The notes under the pieces are model-generated. The model searched no databases and was not told the origin of the DNA. It was given only the letters and a program-made list of their open reading frames with translations. The position numbers and the translations under genes were made by a program. A DNA stretch of 64,000 nt from Flabesymbios commensalis (taxonomy: Eukaryota; Annelida; Polychaeta; Terebellida; Flabelligeridae): assembly GCA_964017125.1 (NCBI GenBank), contig OZ024908.1, positions 82,327,155 through 82,391,154 on the forward strand. Reading direction: 5' to 3'. Below, piece by piece: positions 23,101-38,100 of this stretch. The first letter of the stretch is position 1. Each line of letters begins with the position of its first letter.

Positions 23101-26100
23101 AGTTTAAAAAAACTCTTTATCTCCATGGTTTATAGATAATATTTCATTAATGCGCCTCTTCGTGTCGCGCTATGAGTACGGGTATATTATTTAACCCTTA
23201 GAGCACTGGTGTCGACTACAGTGATATTTCTGTTTTCATTAACAGAATAACATTTGTGTAAAGTAAAGTACATGACTGTAACATGTATGTCTCAAATCTG
23301 TCGCACTGATATATGTTGTGACTATATTTCACAAATTCAAGTTATTTTCAGTCACTTGACGTTGTGGATCGCGGTAGCGAGACACAACGTCAAGTGACTG
23401 AAAATATAAATTGAATAGCTCAGTGTTCGAAGGGATAATATCTTTTCACATTTAGACTGTATCAACACATTAGAAGCGGCGATGTTTGGGTTTCACATCG
23501 CCATAAAGCACTCCTTTATCATGTTCACAGTTCTGTCTGGATTTCTTGGGAACGCGCCAACCTTGCGCTTCCTGAATCGCCGAACGTCCAGTGACGTAGC
23601 TGGCTCAGTGGATCAGTGAGTGGTTGTACGACAAAATTATCACACCGACTCATAACGTCATGTCGGGAGTGGGGGGGTTGGAGGTTGGAGGGAGGGTTCC
23701 CAGCTGAAACGAGACGTTCACCTAATGTTGATTCAATAGTAGGCCAGCCTCGTAGGCAGTGGATCAACATCAAATGAACATTGGGTCAATGTCGAGTGTT
23801 TTCCTGGAAATGCCACTACCAAGAAAAAGCGCTCCCCCCCCCCCCCCGCCAAATCCAGACAAGCAGACAGTGAATAAACATAGATACAGTGTTTAGAGGT
23901 ATGCCATGTCGTCAGAGTGCTCTCTCGCACGTCATATACTCGTAACTTCCACATGAAATTAAAACATCGTACTATCTATTGTAAGAGTGTCGGATTTCAA
24001 TTATTATTTGTTTAATATTGCCGATTGAGGCGTTTATTGAATTTAAAGTGAAATGACATCACACTAAATCTCAGCTGTGGATCGCGGTAGCCAGAAATAA
24101 TTTCAACTGGGTACAAATTTAAATTAAATTTAATAAATTCAACAGCTCAGAGCGACAAGGATGGAGACAGAATGAGCAATTTTTTTTAAATAGCCAATGG
24201 CTGCAAAATGTTATTCCACTGATAATCAATAAAGTATTGCGTCAGTGCAGTGAGTGGAAAAACCTGGTAAACCTTGCAGTTTTACCAGCAAACACGAGGC
24301 ATTGAGCCGGTGTTGTTTCAGTGTTGGGCCACCGTCTACGACGCTGGCCCAACACTAAAACAACACCGGCCTAATTACTGGGTTACCATTGTTTGCGTTA
24401 TGGTGGAGAGTGGAAGTTTACCATGTCTTTCTGCCGGATCCACTCCACTCCCACAGGCGCGCACCACGGGTGCATGTGCACTGATGAATCAGTGAAGGTC
24501 CACCCTGCACTACACCGATCATGTGGTTTAACCCTTTAGGCGCTAAGCCCGACTATATTAATCCTTAAAGCGCTGAATGTTTTTTTTAACATCGCAACTA
24601 AAGTTTTTTTTTCAATTTGAAATCATCATAAATGCCTTAGTTAGCTCTTTCTGATTCATTTGAATACCTATTTTATGGGTCTACGGCCAGTATAAATATG
24701 TTTACTCTTACAGCGCGGGGATCGACTTTAGTCGTCAGAATCTTACGTCTACAGACGTCAGATTCTGACGGCTAAAGTCGATCCCCACACTGTAAAGGGT
24801 TAGGCGCTAAGCATGACTATAGTCGTTTTATTTTTTTTATTAGTCGATCAAATCACTGTTATTCATGTTATTGGGAACGAAATGTGTGCTTAAACATCAT
24901 GATTTGCAAACATTTGTTCTCAAATTAGAACAAACATGGGTAATTTTCACTCACTTCAAGATGTGTGTCGCGGTAGCAAGACACAACTTCAAGTGGGTAA
25001 AAATTTAAATTATTTAATTTATCGCCTAAGGCAAACATCAGCAACTGTTCATATTCAGATTCTAGTATTTAGAAGGTGTGTAGAGCCAGACCAGAATAAG
25101 GTATAACAAAATAATGGCTTTTACGGTAACCCAAACACTTCTACTAGTTCTAGATAAGGATTGGTCTCGCATCAAGACAGTTAAGTATGCACCACAGAGA
25201 TTATAGTCGCCTTGTTATGATCATGATTAAAGAGTCGTATTTGCTACTTCACAAAATGGCAGATACTACCTTTAAATATGAAATATGAGGCTATTCCATA
25301 CACATGTTTTAGTGCCGCACTATCGTCTTTACATAAAATTATACCCGAAAAGTAGTAAAAAAGCACGCGTTGTCCAGAAACGGCCGCAATTGGCTTGTGT
25401 AAAAATTGCCATCTAGTGTTTACATGGTATAAACTAATTGCATATAGTTTTAATATAGCTGGACTAGTATACATATTTAAATTTTCACCAGTCCGCTAGA
25501 AAAAACTTTTTGTTTTAATCTTAAATAGAGAGTAACACGAAAAACAATGACGCCCCAGAAAATACCAGCATTAGCTCAGCATTTCAACGTATTGATCAAT
25601 GTTTAACCAATGTTTGATTAATGTCTCTCGCCTACGCCGGGATACCACACGTAGCAGGAAAGGAAAAAAAACAGACAGAAAAAGAAACCAAGTGTGAAAC
25701 AGACGAAACCTGAGCTGCCGTGCAACGACAAACAGCAGTAACTGCTTACTTGAAAAGTAAGCAGTTACTGCTGTTTGTCTTTGCACCCCAGAACAATGAA
25801 GGACACTGGGCCATTGTAGGACGGTCGGCTGGAGATCTGTGATATTTGGGGTTTGTTTTTTCAGCCCGGTACCGCGAGCCCACCGCGTCCGCTATTCAAT
25901 GCTACGTATGCTCTCTCTGCGCATAAAACCCACAAAAAAAACAGAAAGCAATGGTGGTTTATGATGTGTCTGCGTCGTCGTTGACGCAAACGTGAATGTC
26001 GCTGACATTTAGCATACTGGGTGGTATGAGTCAGTGTCTGCCAGTAACTGATCAAGGACAGTGAATGGCGACTAAGTGACTAATTGTCAACCCTTGTGGT

Positions 26101-29100
26101 GCTAAGAGTCTCAGTATATATACACGTTTTCAGCCTATACTGAATAAAATACCACTAAAATTTGTAAAATATCTTGCGGTGCATGCTCAGAACTTTAATC
26201 AAATAATTCAATTTGGGAGATGCCAATTTTTCATAAATAATCCTAAATCGCGTATAAAACGTTGAGGTGGCATTGACATTACAACGAAAAGAACTAGACC
26301 TCCTTTTATGCTAAAGTGCAAATATACATATCTCCACATTCGATCTGGACCAATACTAACACCCCCCCCCCCCAAAAAAAAAGTTCGACCAATTTCATAA
26401 ATTATGCCTTTTCGGTTTATGGATTTCTTCCAAAATCGATTCAGTTCTACAATCAACCAGCAGTGAGTCGACGTCTTGTCCACTGGTATTTTCCTGGATG
26501 TTTTCACCAAATGTGAATATCAGGCATCCATGGTATTGCTCTGGTGTCAATGATCTTTACCTGAAGGTGTAAACAGGGGTAAAAGGCATAAGGCTGGCTG
26601 AGTGGGGGCTCAATGTCAGCGACGGTCGACCAACGTCGAGCCAACGGTGGATTACAACTGCTTACATGATTGCTTAGATTTTAAGTCAAATATACTACAA
26701 ATATATAAATATGCCCGCAGTTATTGACCTCGAGAAGTTAAGAAAATAGAATAAAGCGCCTTAATCATTAAAACGCAAGATAATTTAAATTTTAACCCAC
26801 ATGAAGCTGTGTCTCTCTACCGCGACCCACAACTTCAAATGGGTGAAATTATTCATATTTGTTTAACTGCAAACCAAACATTTGCAAATCTTGGATGTTC
26901 ACACATTTCATTCTCAATGACACTGATTTAACCAACGGTATCGACACGGTTTAACCCGTTAACCGCCGGTGTCGCATATATTCGGGTTTTCATTTTTTAT
27001 TAGCACATTAAGTACCACATTTTAAATATGTTAAAGATAAAATGTGACATCAACCAGCAAAATTTGAAAAGAGTTGACCTCCATTTTGTCAAATCTGAAT
27101 AATTTTCACTCACTTGAAATTGTGGATCGCGTCAGCGAGACACAACTTCAAGTGGGTGAAAATTCAGATTGAATAATCTGGCGGTTAAAGGGTTAAATAC
27201 CACCAGATTTGATAAAATAGTTTTTTGAAGATACTTAGTTAATCCGATAATTTACCATACTCAATATTGGAGATGTCTATTTTATCATGAATATAAATAT
27301 CTTTCGTCATTTCAATCTGGGAATTACCTTGGTAATTCCAGCCGCCAAATAGAAGTAAACAATTAAGCTGAACAGGGATTAGATATAAACTATTTTCGTT
27401 CTTGTCCTCAGGCGAATAGCAAATGACGTCCCAGAGAATAATGACCTTTTACATCCTCGTGGGATAGTTTGAACAAAAAATAATTGATCAGAAATGCACT
27501 TAACCAAAACAAGGCCAAAGCGTCTGGAGCTTTCATTTCATACAATTTACTTTTGAAGAATATAAGCAAATCAGATAAATGACCTCGACTTTCAGGTAAA
27601 ATTTGTGGCAATAATTGGCGCGGCGAAATCATTCGGGACATTTGAAGATACATTTATACCATTGTAGTTAACCCTTTAAGCCCTCACGATGCATTAAAGC
27701 TTTATTTTACATCCTGAAAACACACTTAATTTCCCTACAACTAAGGGTTTTAGAATAAAAATTTCCATGAGACTGGTTTACCAATACATCACAATTTTCT
27801 TTATTATTTAAACTACACAAAATCATCTTCATCCTCTACAAGTCGAGAATTGCGACAGCAATTCGCGGCTTGTAGTGGATGAAGATGACAATGATAAATT
27901 CAGGCTTGAAAGGGTTAAACCAATACAAGATTACGGATTACAACCAGGTCAAAAAGTTAAGGGCCAGCAATATCAATCATGAGGTTAAAGGGAGTTGTCA
28001 ACAGGTCAAACTTATAATCCACACGGAAAACAATAATCCCCCTTACAAGTTAACCCTTTACCCACCAAGTATCTTATTTTAATTTTCACCCACAACTTCA
28101 AGTCTCCCGATCGTATTTGGGCCCTAAAACGTCAACTTATATCATTTAAATTTTCACACACTTGAAATTGTGGTGGGTGAAAATTACTATTATTTATTTA
28201 ATTGAAGACGAAACATTTGCAAATACTGGTGGATAAACACTCATTTCAGTCCCGATAACCATGATTTATGTATTTTCGACTGCTAATGAAACAGACTAAA
28301 AACGACTTATCGCTGAAAGTCCCCTGCATTGTTTGTTATCATGATTACTCGTCTATTTGAAGCAGGAATTACTGACGTAATTTCCAGCTTCAAATGACGC
28401 CGAGTAATTCAATTTGAGAAAAGCAGGCATTGAACCCTCTCTTACAAAATGAAATATTTCATTAACTGAACAATTCCCGCAACATTAACCTTTCAGCGTG
28501 GGGATCGACTTTAGTCGTCAGAATCTGACGTCTATAGACGTCAGATTCTGACGACTAAAGTCGATCCACACACTGACGACTAAAGTCGATCCCCGCACTG
28601 TAAGAGTACAACTATTTCTCATGTCCGCAGACCCATAACATAGGTACTCAAATAAATCAGAGAGAGCTAACTAAGACATTTATGCTGATTTCGATTTTAA
28701 TTAAACCTTTTGGTCTCCATGGTTTATATAAAAAAAAATCTTCAGCGCTTTAAGAGTTAAGGTCATCAACGTCAGTATCCAGGCTGTGACCTTGATATCG
28801 GATTATTCACATAAACTATTATAACATCGACTCCTAGCAGGCAGAACGTCACGATACTTTGCAGCTAGGGGACGCTAATGATGCAGGTCATTACTACCTC
28901 TGGACGGACACCAAATCTCCACAGGGTCAAGGTTACAAAACAGATATTATTACTATCAAGTACTATGGTCTGTCCAACGGTGGTGGATAGTCCAAAATGA
29001 AAGTTAGTTTCTCGCTGATCTCTCCGTCAATTGTCAAGCGATTTTCATGACATTTTGTTATAACTATTTTCTAGTAATTTTGCATCTGTCCTGAACAATT

Positions 29101-32100
29101 GTCTAGTTCAAGAGCTGGACCATTTGACATTAGTCAACTTCTAATTATGACGCCACTCTATAAACCCATTAACTTAAAATGTGGTTGCCAAAGAACTCGA
29201 TAAAAATGGTTACACAATTTCGTAAAAATCGCTTGAACTTAAGGATATTCCTACTGATCTTAAACATGTTTGAAACCGCATAAAAAAATATAGTTTTAGC
29301 AGCACAAGGATTATGCCAAGGCGAAGAGCTGTCGGTGAAGCTGGGGCCGGTCGTTGAACCAGTGTTGATACGATTCTGGGCCAGCATCATACCAACACTG
29401 GTTCGACACTGACTTCATCCCTATGGATATTGTTTGCCATGTTAACCAATGATACAGATTTAGGCACCATTACTATTTTCCTGCATGTTACAGTGTCGCC
29501 TCATTTTACAACCACTGACTCATATTCTGGAACTCAATCCACTTGACCATGCTGACTAGGACCCTCGTGGTGCTAGTGAACAAATTTATATAATAAATAT
29601 AAATTATATTAACTGTTCACACGATTCATTTACCCGCCAAATATTTGGAATGAGATGAATTTAGCAGAAAATGTCGTTACTCATCAGAGATTGGACGCCT
29701 GGACTTTCAAAATACATTATATGAATAAAGTTTATCATGTGCTTATGTAAAAAGCATGATACATAGAAAAAATGAATTCTTTTTTCTCTTCAGTTATTTT
29801 TCAAAGAAAGCGTGACATTGTTAACAGTGGATTTTAACCCTTAAAGCGCTGAAGTACTTTTATATAAACCAGGAGGACATGATAAATCATCATAAGTGTC
29901 TTAATTAGCTCTTCTTCGCTTCATTTCAATATGGGTTCACGGCCATTATACTTGAATTAATATATAATTTATTTCATGATGACTACATGATCTATTATAA
30001 ATACTATACTCTCTGAAGTCAGTTCCCGCGCTGAAAGGGCCAAAGCGATAACTTACATGTGAATATTTTTTTAATTTTAACCCACTTGGAAGTTTTGTAT
30101 CGATGTCCTTCAGGTGAGTGAAAATTATTGACATTTGTTTCCATTTTGTTCCCAATAACTGTTATTGAACCTGATAATAAAACGGAATAAAAACGACTAT
30201 ATAGTCGGGCTTAGTGGGTTAACCAATATAGCCCGGGGATCGACATTAAACGTCAAAATCTGACGTCTGTAGACGTCAGATTCTGACGTCCAAAGTAGAT
30301 CTCCCGCACTGTGAGAGTGAAAATATTCATAATGGGCGATTTTAAATTGAAATAAAACTGTTGGTCTCCATGCCTTATACAAAAATAATTCAGCGCTTTA
30401 AGGGTTAAATTGTAAAACCACCGTCTGTCTGTTTGTCTTGTCTGTCTGTCTGCCGCGGAGAAGAAAAACTGAAGCTGATGTTTGTAGATGACGACATTGT
30501 TTATGATATGATGTCAAGTTGTCAACTGTTACTGATGATATCATTGCGTAGATTACAATGAATGAAGCTGTAGTGTAACACTTCTAGTGTTTCCACGAAA
30601 TGTCTCCATTCATTCAAATAAAACACTTCTAGTGTTTCCACGAAATGTCTCCATTCATTCAAATAAAACACTTCTAGTGTTTCCACGAAATGTCTCCATT
30701 CATTCAAATAAAACACTTCTAGTGTTTCCACGAAATGTCTCCATTCATTCAAATAAAACACTTCTAGTGTTTCCACGAAGTGTCTCCATTCATTCAAATA
30801 AAACACTTCAAGTGTCTGCGTACTTAGGCCCAACCTTTACAACGCTGAAATACTTTTGTATAAACCATGGAGACCAAAGGGTTTTTTCCATTTGCAATCA
30901 TTATAAATGTCTTAGTTAGCTCTTCCTTCTTCAATTGAATACCTATACGGCTTTTATTATTTTATTAATTCTTTCACCGCGGGGATCGTCTATATACGTC
31001 GACGTCAGATTCTGACCTCCCACGCTGAAAGGGTTAAACACACACACAATGGAAACGTCATTCATCACACTTATTACGAGCAATAACATCCTGTGATTCA
31101 TTTTTTCTATATGTATAAGGCGCTACAATTCATCAGTTATGTTTGCAAATTCATCTTTTAAATTGATTTTCCCTGTAGAACTGTACTATCAATTTAGTGA
31201 TCAATTCTCATCCCACACAAGTAGAAGGATGTAATCAGCGATTTAAAGAAATATTGTGGATGAAAATCAGGTACATGCGGCATGGGTAGTTACATACATG
31301 TATCATAATAATGTCATCGCCCAGCACAATACTATGAAATGTAAAGTTAAATCTAAATGAAAGCTTCATCAAATTGCTCCTGTGTCCTGTAGAAGGCGAC
31401 CCAAAAAGTCTTAACCCTTTGAGCGCTAATCGCGATTATAATCCTTTTAACCCTTTAAGCCCTCACGATGCATTAAAGCAGCATTTTAAACACCTGTGAA
31501 CACATTTAATTTTCCAACAACTAAGAGTTTTAGAATGAAAATTTCCATGAAACTGGTTTACCAATACATGGTAATTTTTTATATTTTTTCACCCGCTTCA
31601 AGTCATGTTCATCCACTACAAGTCGAGAATTGCGACAGCAATTTGCGGCTTGTAGTGGATGAAAGTGACAATGGTAAATTCAGACTTGAATCTGTTTTAT
31701 TAGCCGATCAATTCACTGTTGTTGTGGATGAAATGAGTGTTTAACCACTTTAATTCCAGGCCGAATAGAAGTGCATAGGTGTAACTATAGTAAATCCGAC
31801 GGAAATTTCCGTCATGCATGGTTACGTAACTTGACTAATGACGACGGAAATTTCCGTCATGTATGGTAGTGAAGGGGTTAAACTTCAAGATTAGCAAATA
31901 AACTTTACTCGTTATTGATGCTCAAGGGCTTAAACAATGCTGCATGGGGTTCAACAGGGGAACTTTGAGCAATTGTCGCACACATTGGGCCAACGTTGAA
32001 CCAGTATTTTCAGTAGCCTCTCGTGTTTGCTGGATGCTGGGCACTTCCCAGCCTCCTTCCCAGGGCCAGACTAGCACAGCTAGACTGACCCTGCTACAGA

Positions 32101-35100
32101 GCTTTGAGAATCTCTTCTGTAATGCCGCGTCCTGATAGGGCCTCAAAAACTGGTGTATGGTGACCCCGAGCTTGACCCTTTCCAACTGTGTCAAATGTGA
32201 CATTACGTTTGTCAATCACCGATCAACTTGCCCTATCATCGTCCGTCCTTCCATTGTGTCACTCATGCAGCAATAGTTTGACAGCCACGTGGCGGGCTAA
32301 TCTATTGTTTAAATCTTGTTTACAAAGTCAAGGACATACTTTTTCAACATGTGGTGATTGGCCACCCGAACAATTGGGTCAAGCTCATAAATATCTCCAA
32401 CAGAACACATTCTACAGTGCAGTCAATCAGAGCCACTAGCGTACGCTAATGGAAAGATAGTGGATCTGATGAATGAGAATGGGTGAACACTCGGTACTTG
32501 AGTACTCACCGCAGTTGAATCCCGTGACCACTCTCCCGATCATGAGTAGCTCTGGCGCCTTGGCCACCACACATAGACACGAGAGTACAGCACCCACAAT
32601 GGCCGGAATGTGACTCAGCAGTGTACCCTTCTTCCTGGAGAGGACAACAAAATTCAGTAAAAAAAAGTTTGAGGACGTCATCAATCAGGGCGGGCATGTG
32701 ATTGAGTAAAGCTACATTTCCATGTGTCCGTATAATACGGATACGGACGGAATACGAATACGGAGAGAATACGGACACATGGGAACGTAGCTTAATCCAT
32801 CACTTTGTTTGAATTATGATACTGCTAACATGGTTTAACCCTTTAAGCCCTCACGATGCATTAAAGCATCATTTTACATCATTGAAAACATACTTGATTT
32901 TTTTCAAAGCTAAGGGTTTTAGAAGGCAAATTTCGATGAAATTGTTCTACAAATACATAGTAATTTTCTTCAATTTTAAACCACATCAAATCATCTTTAT
33001 CCACTACTAGTCGAGAATCTTGTAGTGGATGAAGATGACAATCGTAAATTCAGAGTTGAAAGGGTTAATAAAAGAATAGGCATAATCATGATAAATATGT
33101 ACATGATGTATACATCTAGTGGGTATAGCAAAATACATAATAAAACTAGACAGTCAGTCAAAGACTACAAACCTCCGCTAAAATTAATTATCGTAATCCG
33201 GATCCCCAAACTTTAGTGGAATGATCCTCGGCCCCAAAAACACCTGTGGCAAAATTTACATGCAAATCCGTGCGATCCAGGAATGCAAACCTCCGTCGAA
33301 ATAAATTATCGTAATTCAGATCCCCGATCCGAATCGTAATCCGGATCATACCCCAAATTTTATTTCGTTCACTACTTTTTGAGTAATCAGACACACAGAC
33401 AGACGAATCAACAAGACCAAAAACATAACCTCCCTGGTGAAGGTAACAAGGATGGACGAAATTGCATGACCCACCGCGACGATGCTGGCTAATTTTTTGT
33501 GCCCTCGCGTTGCATTAAAGCATCATTTCACATCCCTGGGAACAGATTTAATTTTCCTACAACCAAGGGTTTTAGAATGAATATTTCCATGAAACTGGTT
33601 TACCAATACGTGGCAATTTTCTTTACTTTTTCACCCACATCAAATCATCTTCATCCACTACAAGCAATTCGCGGCTTGTAGTGGATGAAGATGACAATGG
33701 TAAATTCAGGCTTGAAAGGGTTAATGTGCCCGCTTTGCTAATTATTGCTTTGCTAATTATTACCTCCGCCAAAGGAGGTTATGTTTTGGTCATGTTTGTT
33801 TGCCTGTTTGTTTGTGTATCAAGGATTACTTACAAAGCGATGAGCGGATTTGCATGAAACTTTTACCAGTGTGTCTCTGGACAAGGAACAATCCATTAAA
33901 CTTTTGGGATGATCCGGATTACGATACGGATTCAGGATATGGAATTACGATCCGGATTCATAATTTAAAAAAAGATGTGTATCAAGCCAAGGAACAATCC
34001 ATTCAATTTGGGGATGTCCCGGATTATGATCGGATCCAATAAACAGTTACGTTGCAAAGGATGATTCTTTGCAGCGGGTGACCCTATGTTGCGCGGCGTA
34101 GATTTGACTGAACATGATCTGATGATGACTGTCTAGTAATTTGCATATTACTTACAATATATTTCCCAGGTATTTTCATTGCTTATTCATGTTTACACTA
34201 TAAGTTCTCGATTCTCTGATATATAATATACTTCCGTGCAAAGGCAAACAGTAGTAACTGCTTACTTGAAAGGTAAGCAGTTACCGCCGTTTGTCTTTGC
34301 TGAGTAGAATAGTACCACAAGTGAACGACGATGGTACAAAATGGTACGAAATGTACGATGTCGCAGACTGACCTGCCGTATTTATCGGCCACGAAGCCTG
34401 CGCAGAAGGCCCCTGCCATTCCACCGGGCAGGAACAGGGACACTGTAATGGACCAGAGGAAGGTAATGGCGGTCTCCGACGGCACCTCTCCCCAACGATT
34501 ACCATACGTCTCATTGTAAAACACTCTGATCAGCTGAAACACAGAATACAATGTGTAAGTCATGTGGAAATAAAACTAATGTTATCACAGCAAACACAAA
34601 ACATTTGAATAACATGCATACAACGTCGGATCAACGTCTTCGATGTTGGGCCGACGTTGTATAAATGTTATGCTAATGTTTTGTTTTTGCCGAGATACTG
34701 TTATCATGGTTATACACATGATACAGCATGGACAATATTTACCCCCACTCAAGATGCTTGGGTGGGGGGGGGGGGGAAGAGTTAACAAGCATAATTTTTA
34801 TCACGTTTAATAGCCTTTGGTGGGGTGATATAATCTGTTTAACATGATTATAAGCTAAAATAGCCGAAGAGTCAATTTACCTCAGAAGGTTACAAACTTT
34901 GAAATTTTCTGGGGGAAAGCAGTCTCATATTTTAACATTTTTGGGGGAAAGCCCCCATACCCTCCTTCGCCATGTTCGCTCTCGCCCCAAGCGTTGGCAA
35001 TAGGCTGTGCGTGGCAATAGACCCATTAATTTCTGAACCCCCTCCCGCTTCTACTGATCAATTCCTGGAACAAACCCCGGAATATCTTTCCGTTGAAAAA

Positions 35101-38100
35101 TAGCTGGAAAAGATATGTTGTTTGTAGTAGCTTAGACTTTACGCTTCATAGTAATTTTAACCCACCTAAAATTGTGGATCTCGGCGAGACACAACTTCAC
35201 GTGGGGAGATATTGTTTTTCATAGCTCAGATCTATAAGGGTTGAATTATTAATGGTAATCGTTATTTTTAATCAGCCAAATGACATATCTGTTGATTATT
35301 AAATTCTTAAGTTAATCAATTATTAATATAAGACCGGCATCATTATGATGATTATACAGACAATGACCTAAAACTGTACAAATGCTTGCGGGATAATATA
35401 ACATCGTTAATTTTATTTCTTCTTGCAAAAATATCATTAGTCTAATTATATGTTCAAATTATATGTTCAAATGCAATGCCCGTTGATCATGTTGACCTGT
35501 AAAGGTTTGAATTAATGACAACCATAATTAAACTATAATAGGTGGTGGGCTAGTCCTTTTAAACGGCAAGCACCATCTTCCAAATTTATAACATTTTACT
35601 AGTGTCGCTTATGAAGTACAGGGGTTATAATAATATACTGGGCAGAGATAAATGATGGCGGGAGGAACATCGATTTCACACTAACAACCCTTTAAGCCCT
35701 CACGATGCATTAAAGCATCATTTTAAATCCCTGAAACAGACTTAATTTTCCTACAACCAAGTGTTTCAGAACGAAAATGTCCATGAAACTGGTTTACCAA
35801 TACATGGCAATTTTTTTTATTTTTCCAACCACTGCAAAGCATCTTCATCCACTACAAGTCGAGAATTGCGATAGCAACGCGACTTGTAGTCGGTGAAGAT
35901 GATAATGGTAAATCCAGGCTTGAAAGGCTTAATAAACATGATAAAAAGCTGAAATATTTCTATATAAACCAAGAGATCAAGGGGTTTTGTTTCAATTTGA
36001 AATCATCATAAATGTCTTAGTCAGCTCTTTCAGCTTCATTTGAATACCTATGTTATGGGTCTGTAGACGGCCATTAGGTAAAACTTGTGGACCGCATAAG
36101 AAAAAGGTAACCCTCGACAACATGTGGCTTCTGCATTACGTTGACTATAAATCAAGTACTAGTTAGTATATTCAGAGATGTCTTATTCTATACAGTACAC
36201 TATATTTACAGTATTTTCTAGAATGGTATGTTTATTTGGGTTTCAGGTTCACAAAATGGGATTGGCTTAATACATGTAGATGGCGTGTAGTAGAGAAACT
36301 ATGCTCAGCAAAAATATATGTATCCATACAATATTGAAAAATGCCAGCCCGCATAATCTGAAGATAGTAATTTAGGTTGTAAAAATAATTTATACAAAAT
36401 TAAACGTCTAAATAAAATATAAAAAAACACGCACAGTTGAATATATTTTTTCTCATAACTTACACATCAAAACTAAGACAACGTCACCAATCAATTTTTA
36501 GATACATGTAAAATCAATTTAGTCAGGACGATCTACTATTTGTTATTATTAAAAACGAGAGACAAATTAATAAGATATAACAATAAACTATGAACACAGT
36601 ATGAGCTCGAGACGCCGGAGACTTAGCCGGCGTTGAGTCATTGCTGATCGAATGTTAGGCCATCTTCTGCGACGGTAGCCCAATATTATTATTAAATCAA
36701 CATCGATTCAACGTCTCATGGGACAGGTACTGAAAAAGGTACTGAATTATCATTTCGAAGTTCAAAGTTGAGTGAGTGATTGCTCAAATTTAACAGGATT
36801 ATCTTGTTGACATAACTTGTTGACATTATATTCTATATATCCTGGTAATAGTCTTGTTTAAAAATACTTACATATACAAACCCTTACACCACCAAAATGA
36901 GCCTTTATAATAACCCTTGGAGTACCAATGTCCTCTAGAGTATTGTTTCTATCAGCAGTGGTTAACGAGTGATACTATTTCTTCAATTTGTGCTGCGTAA
37001 TGTCTTAAATTTCAAAGGACAAGCAATTTCCAGTTACTTTATTTATTTTATTATTTAAATTTACTCAGCATGATAAGGGTAACTCGGTTAATGGATTATA
37101 CCAATTTTAATCAATACATTTTAATCAAAATGTCATGCGATTAATTTTATATGCGGTGATGGAGCGTCAAGGGTTGAAGCCATTTATTTCCACTCAGTAT
37201 CGATCATATCATTTAGACAGACACGGACTGTGGCTATAGTGATCAGCCGTGTATGACACAATAAAGTTCAAAGGTCACATTTACAAGCGTGTCCAATGCA
37301 TGGGGCGCGCATAAATAACTTCACAGACAAAATAGAGAAAAAGCCTTTTCAAAAGCCCTTATGGAGAGCCATCTTTCGTGACAGGAGTCTAGAGCAAAGT
37401 ATTAGTTTTCAATAAATGCATTGACATCACTATAAAATTAATGTTGTTCGCCTGCTGTACGGTTGCAGGGATTCCGCCAGGGATGTTTGCAAGGGGGGTC
37501 CAAAAAGGGTGGGGGGTCTGGGGGTCCTCCAACAGGAGAAAAACAATCAAAATTTTAAACTTGAGTGCTTAGAATAGCCTAACGGTATTTTAGCTGAAAT
37601 TACAGCAAAATCTTCAATATCCCCTCGTGTGGTGCTGAGGGGGGGGGTCCGTACCCTACCCCCGGACCCCCTTCTCCCCTGGCGGGAACCCTGGGTTGAG
37701 TCAAAAAATTAATGTATCGATGCTTTGAACCTAGCAGTAGCGCCCGAGTTTTGTTGTCCAGTTTTCATTAACTTCGGGGTGAGATTGCTGCCGAAATTCT
37801 CACCCCCAAGTGACGTGGAGATTTCTTTGAATTTTTTTTAAATTTTCATCCACTTGAAGCTGTGTTTCGCACATCTAATATTTCTGAATGCTTCCGCGGC
37901 CCACACATACAAGTGGAATTACCCATATTTGTTAAATGTGAGACCAAATATAATTGTAAATATTGATGTTTAAACACACATTTCATTCCCGATAACTGTC
38001 GTGATCGCTGATAAAACGGATTTAAAACGACCACAGTCGTGTTTAGTGGGAAAAGGGTTAAAAGATGTTAAACGTTTTGAACTGGACTTGACCGTGATGT

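Noticed and set aside
30522-30919. Open frames of 103 and 110 residues with 15-residue repeats on opposite strands
   Set aside because: A stop-free 45-bp minisatellite gives repeats in several frames; no splice signals or domain.
32707-32793. Structured RNA gene
   Set aside because: An inverted repeat with near-identical arms fits a MITE better; no RNA family features.
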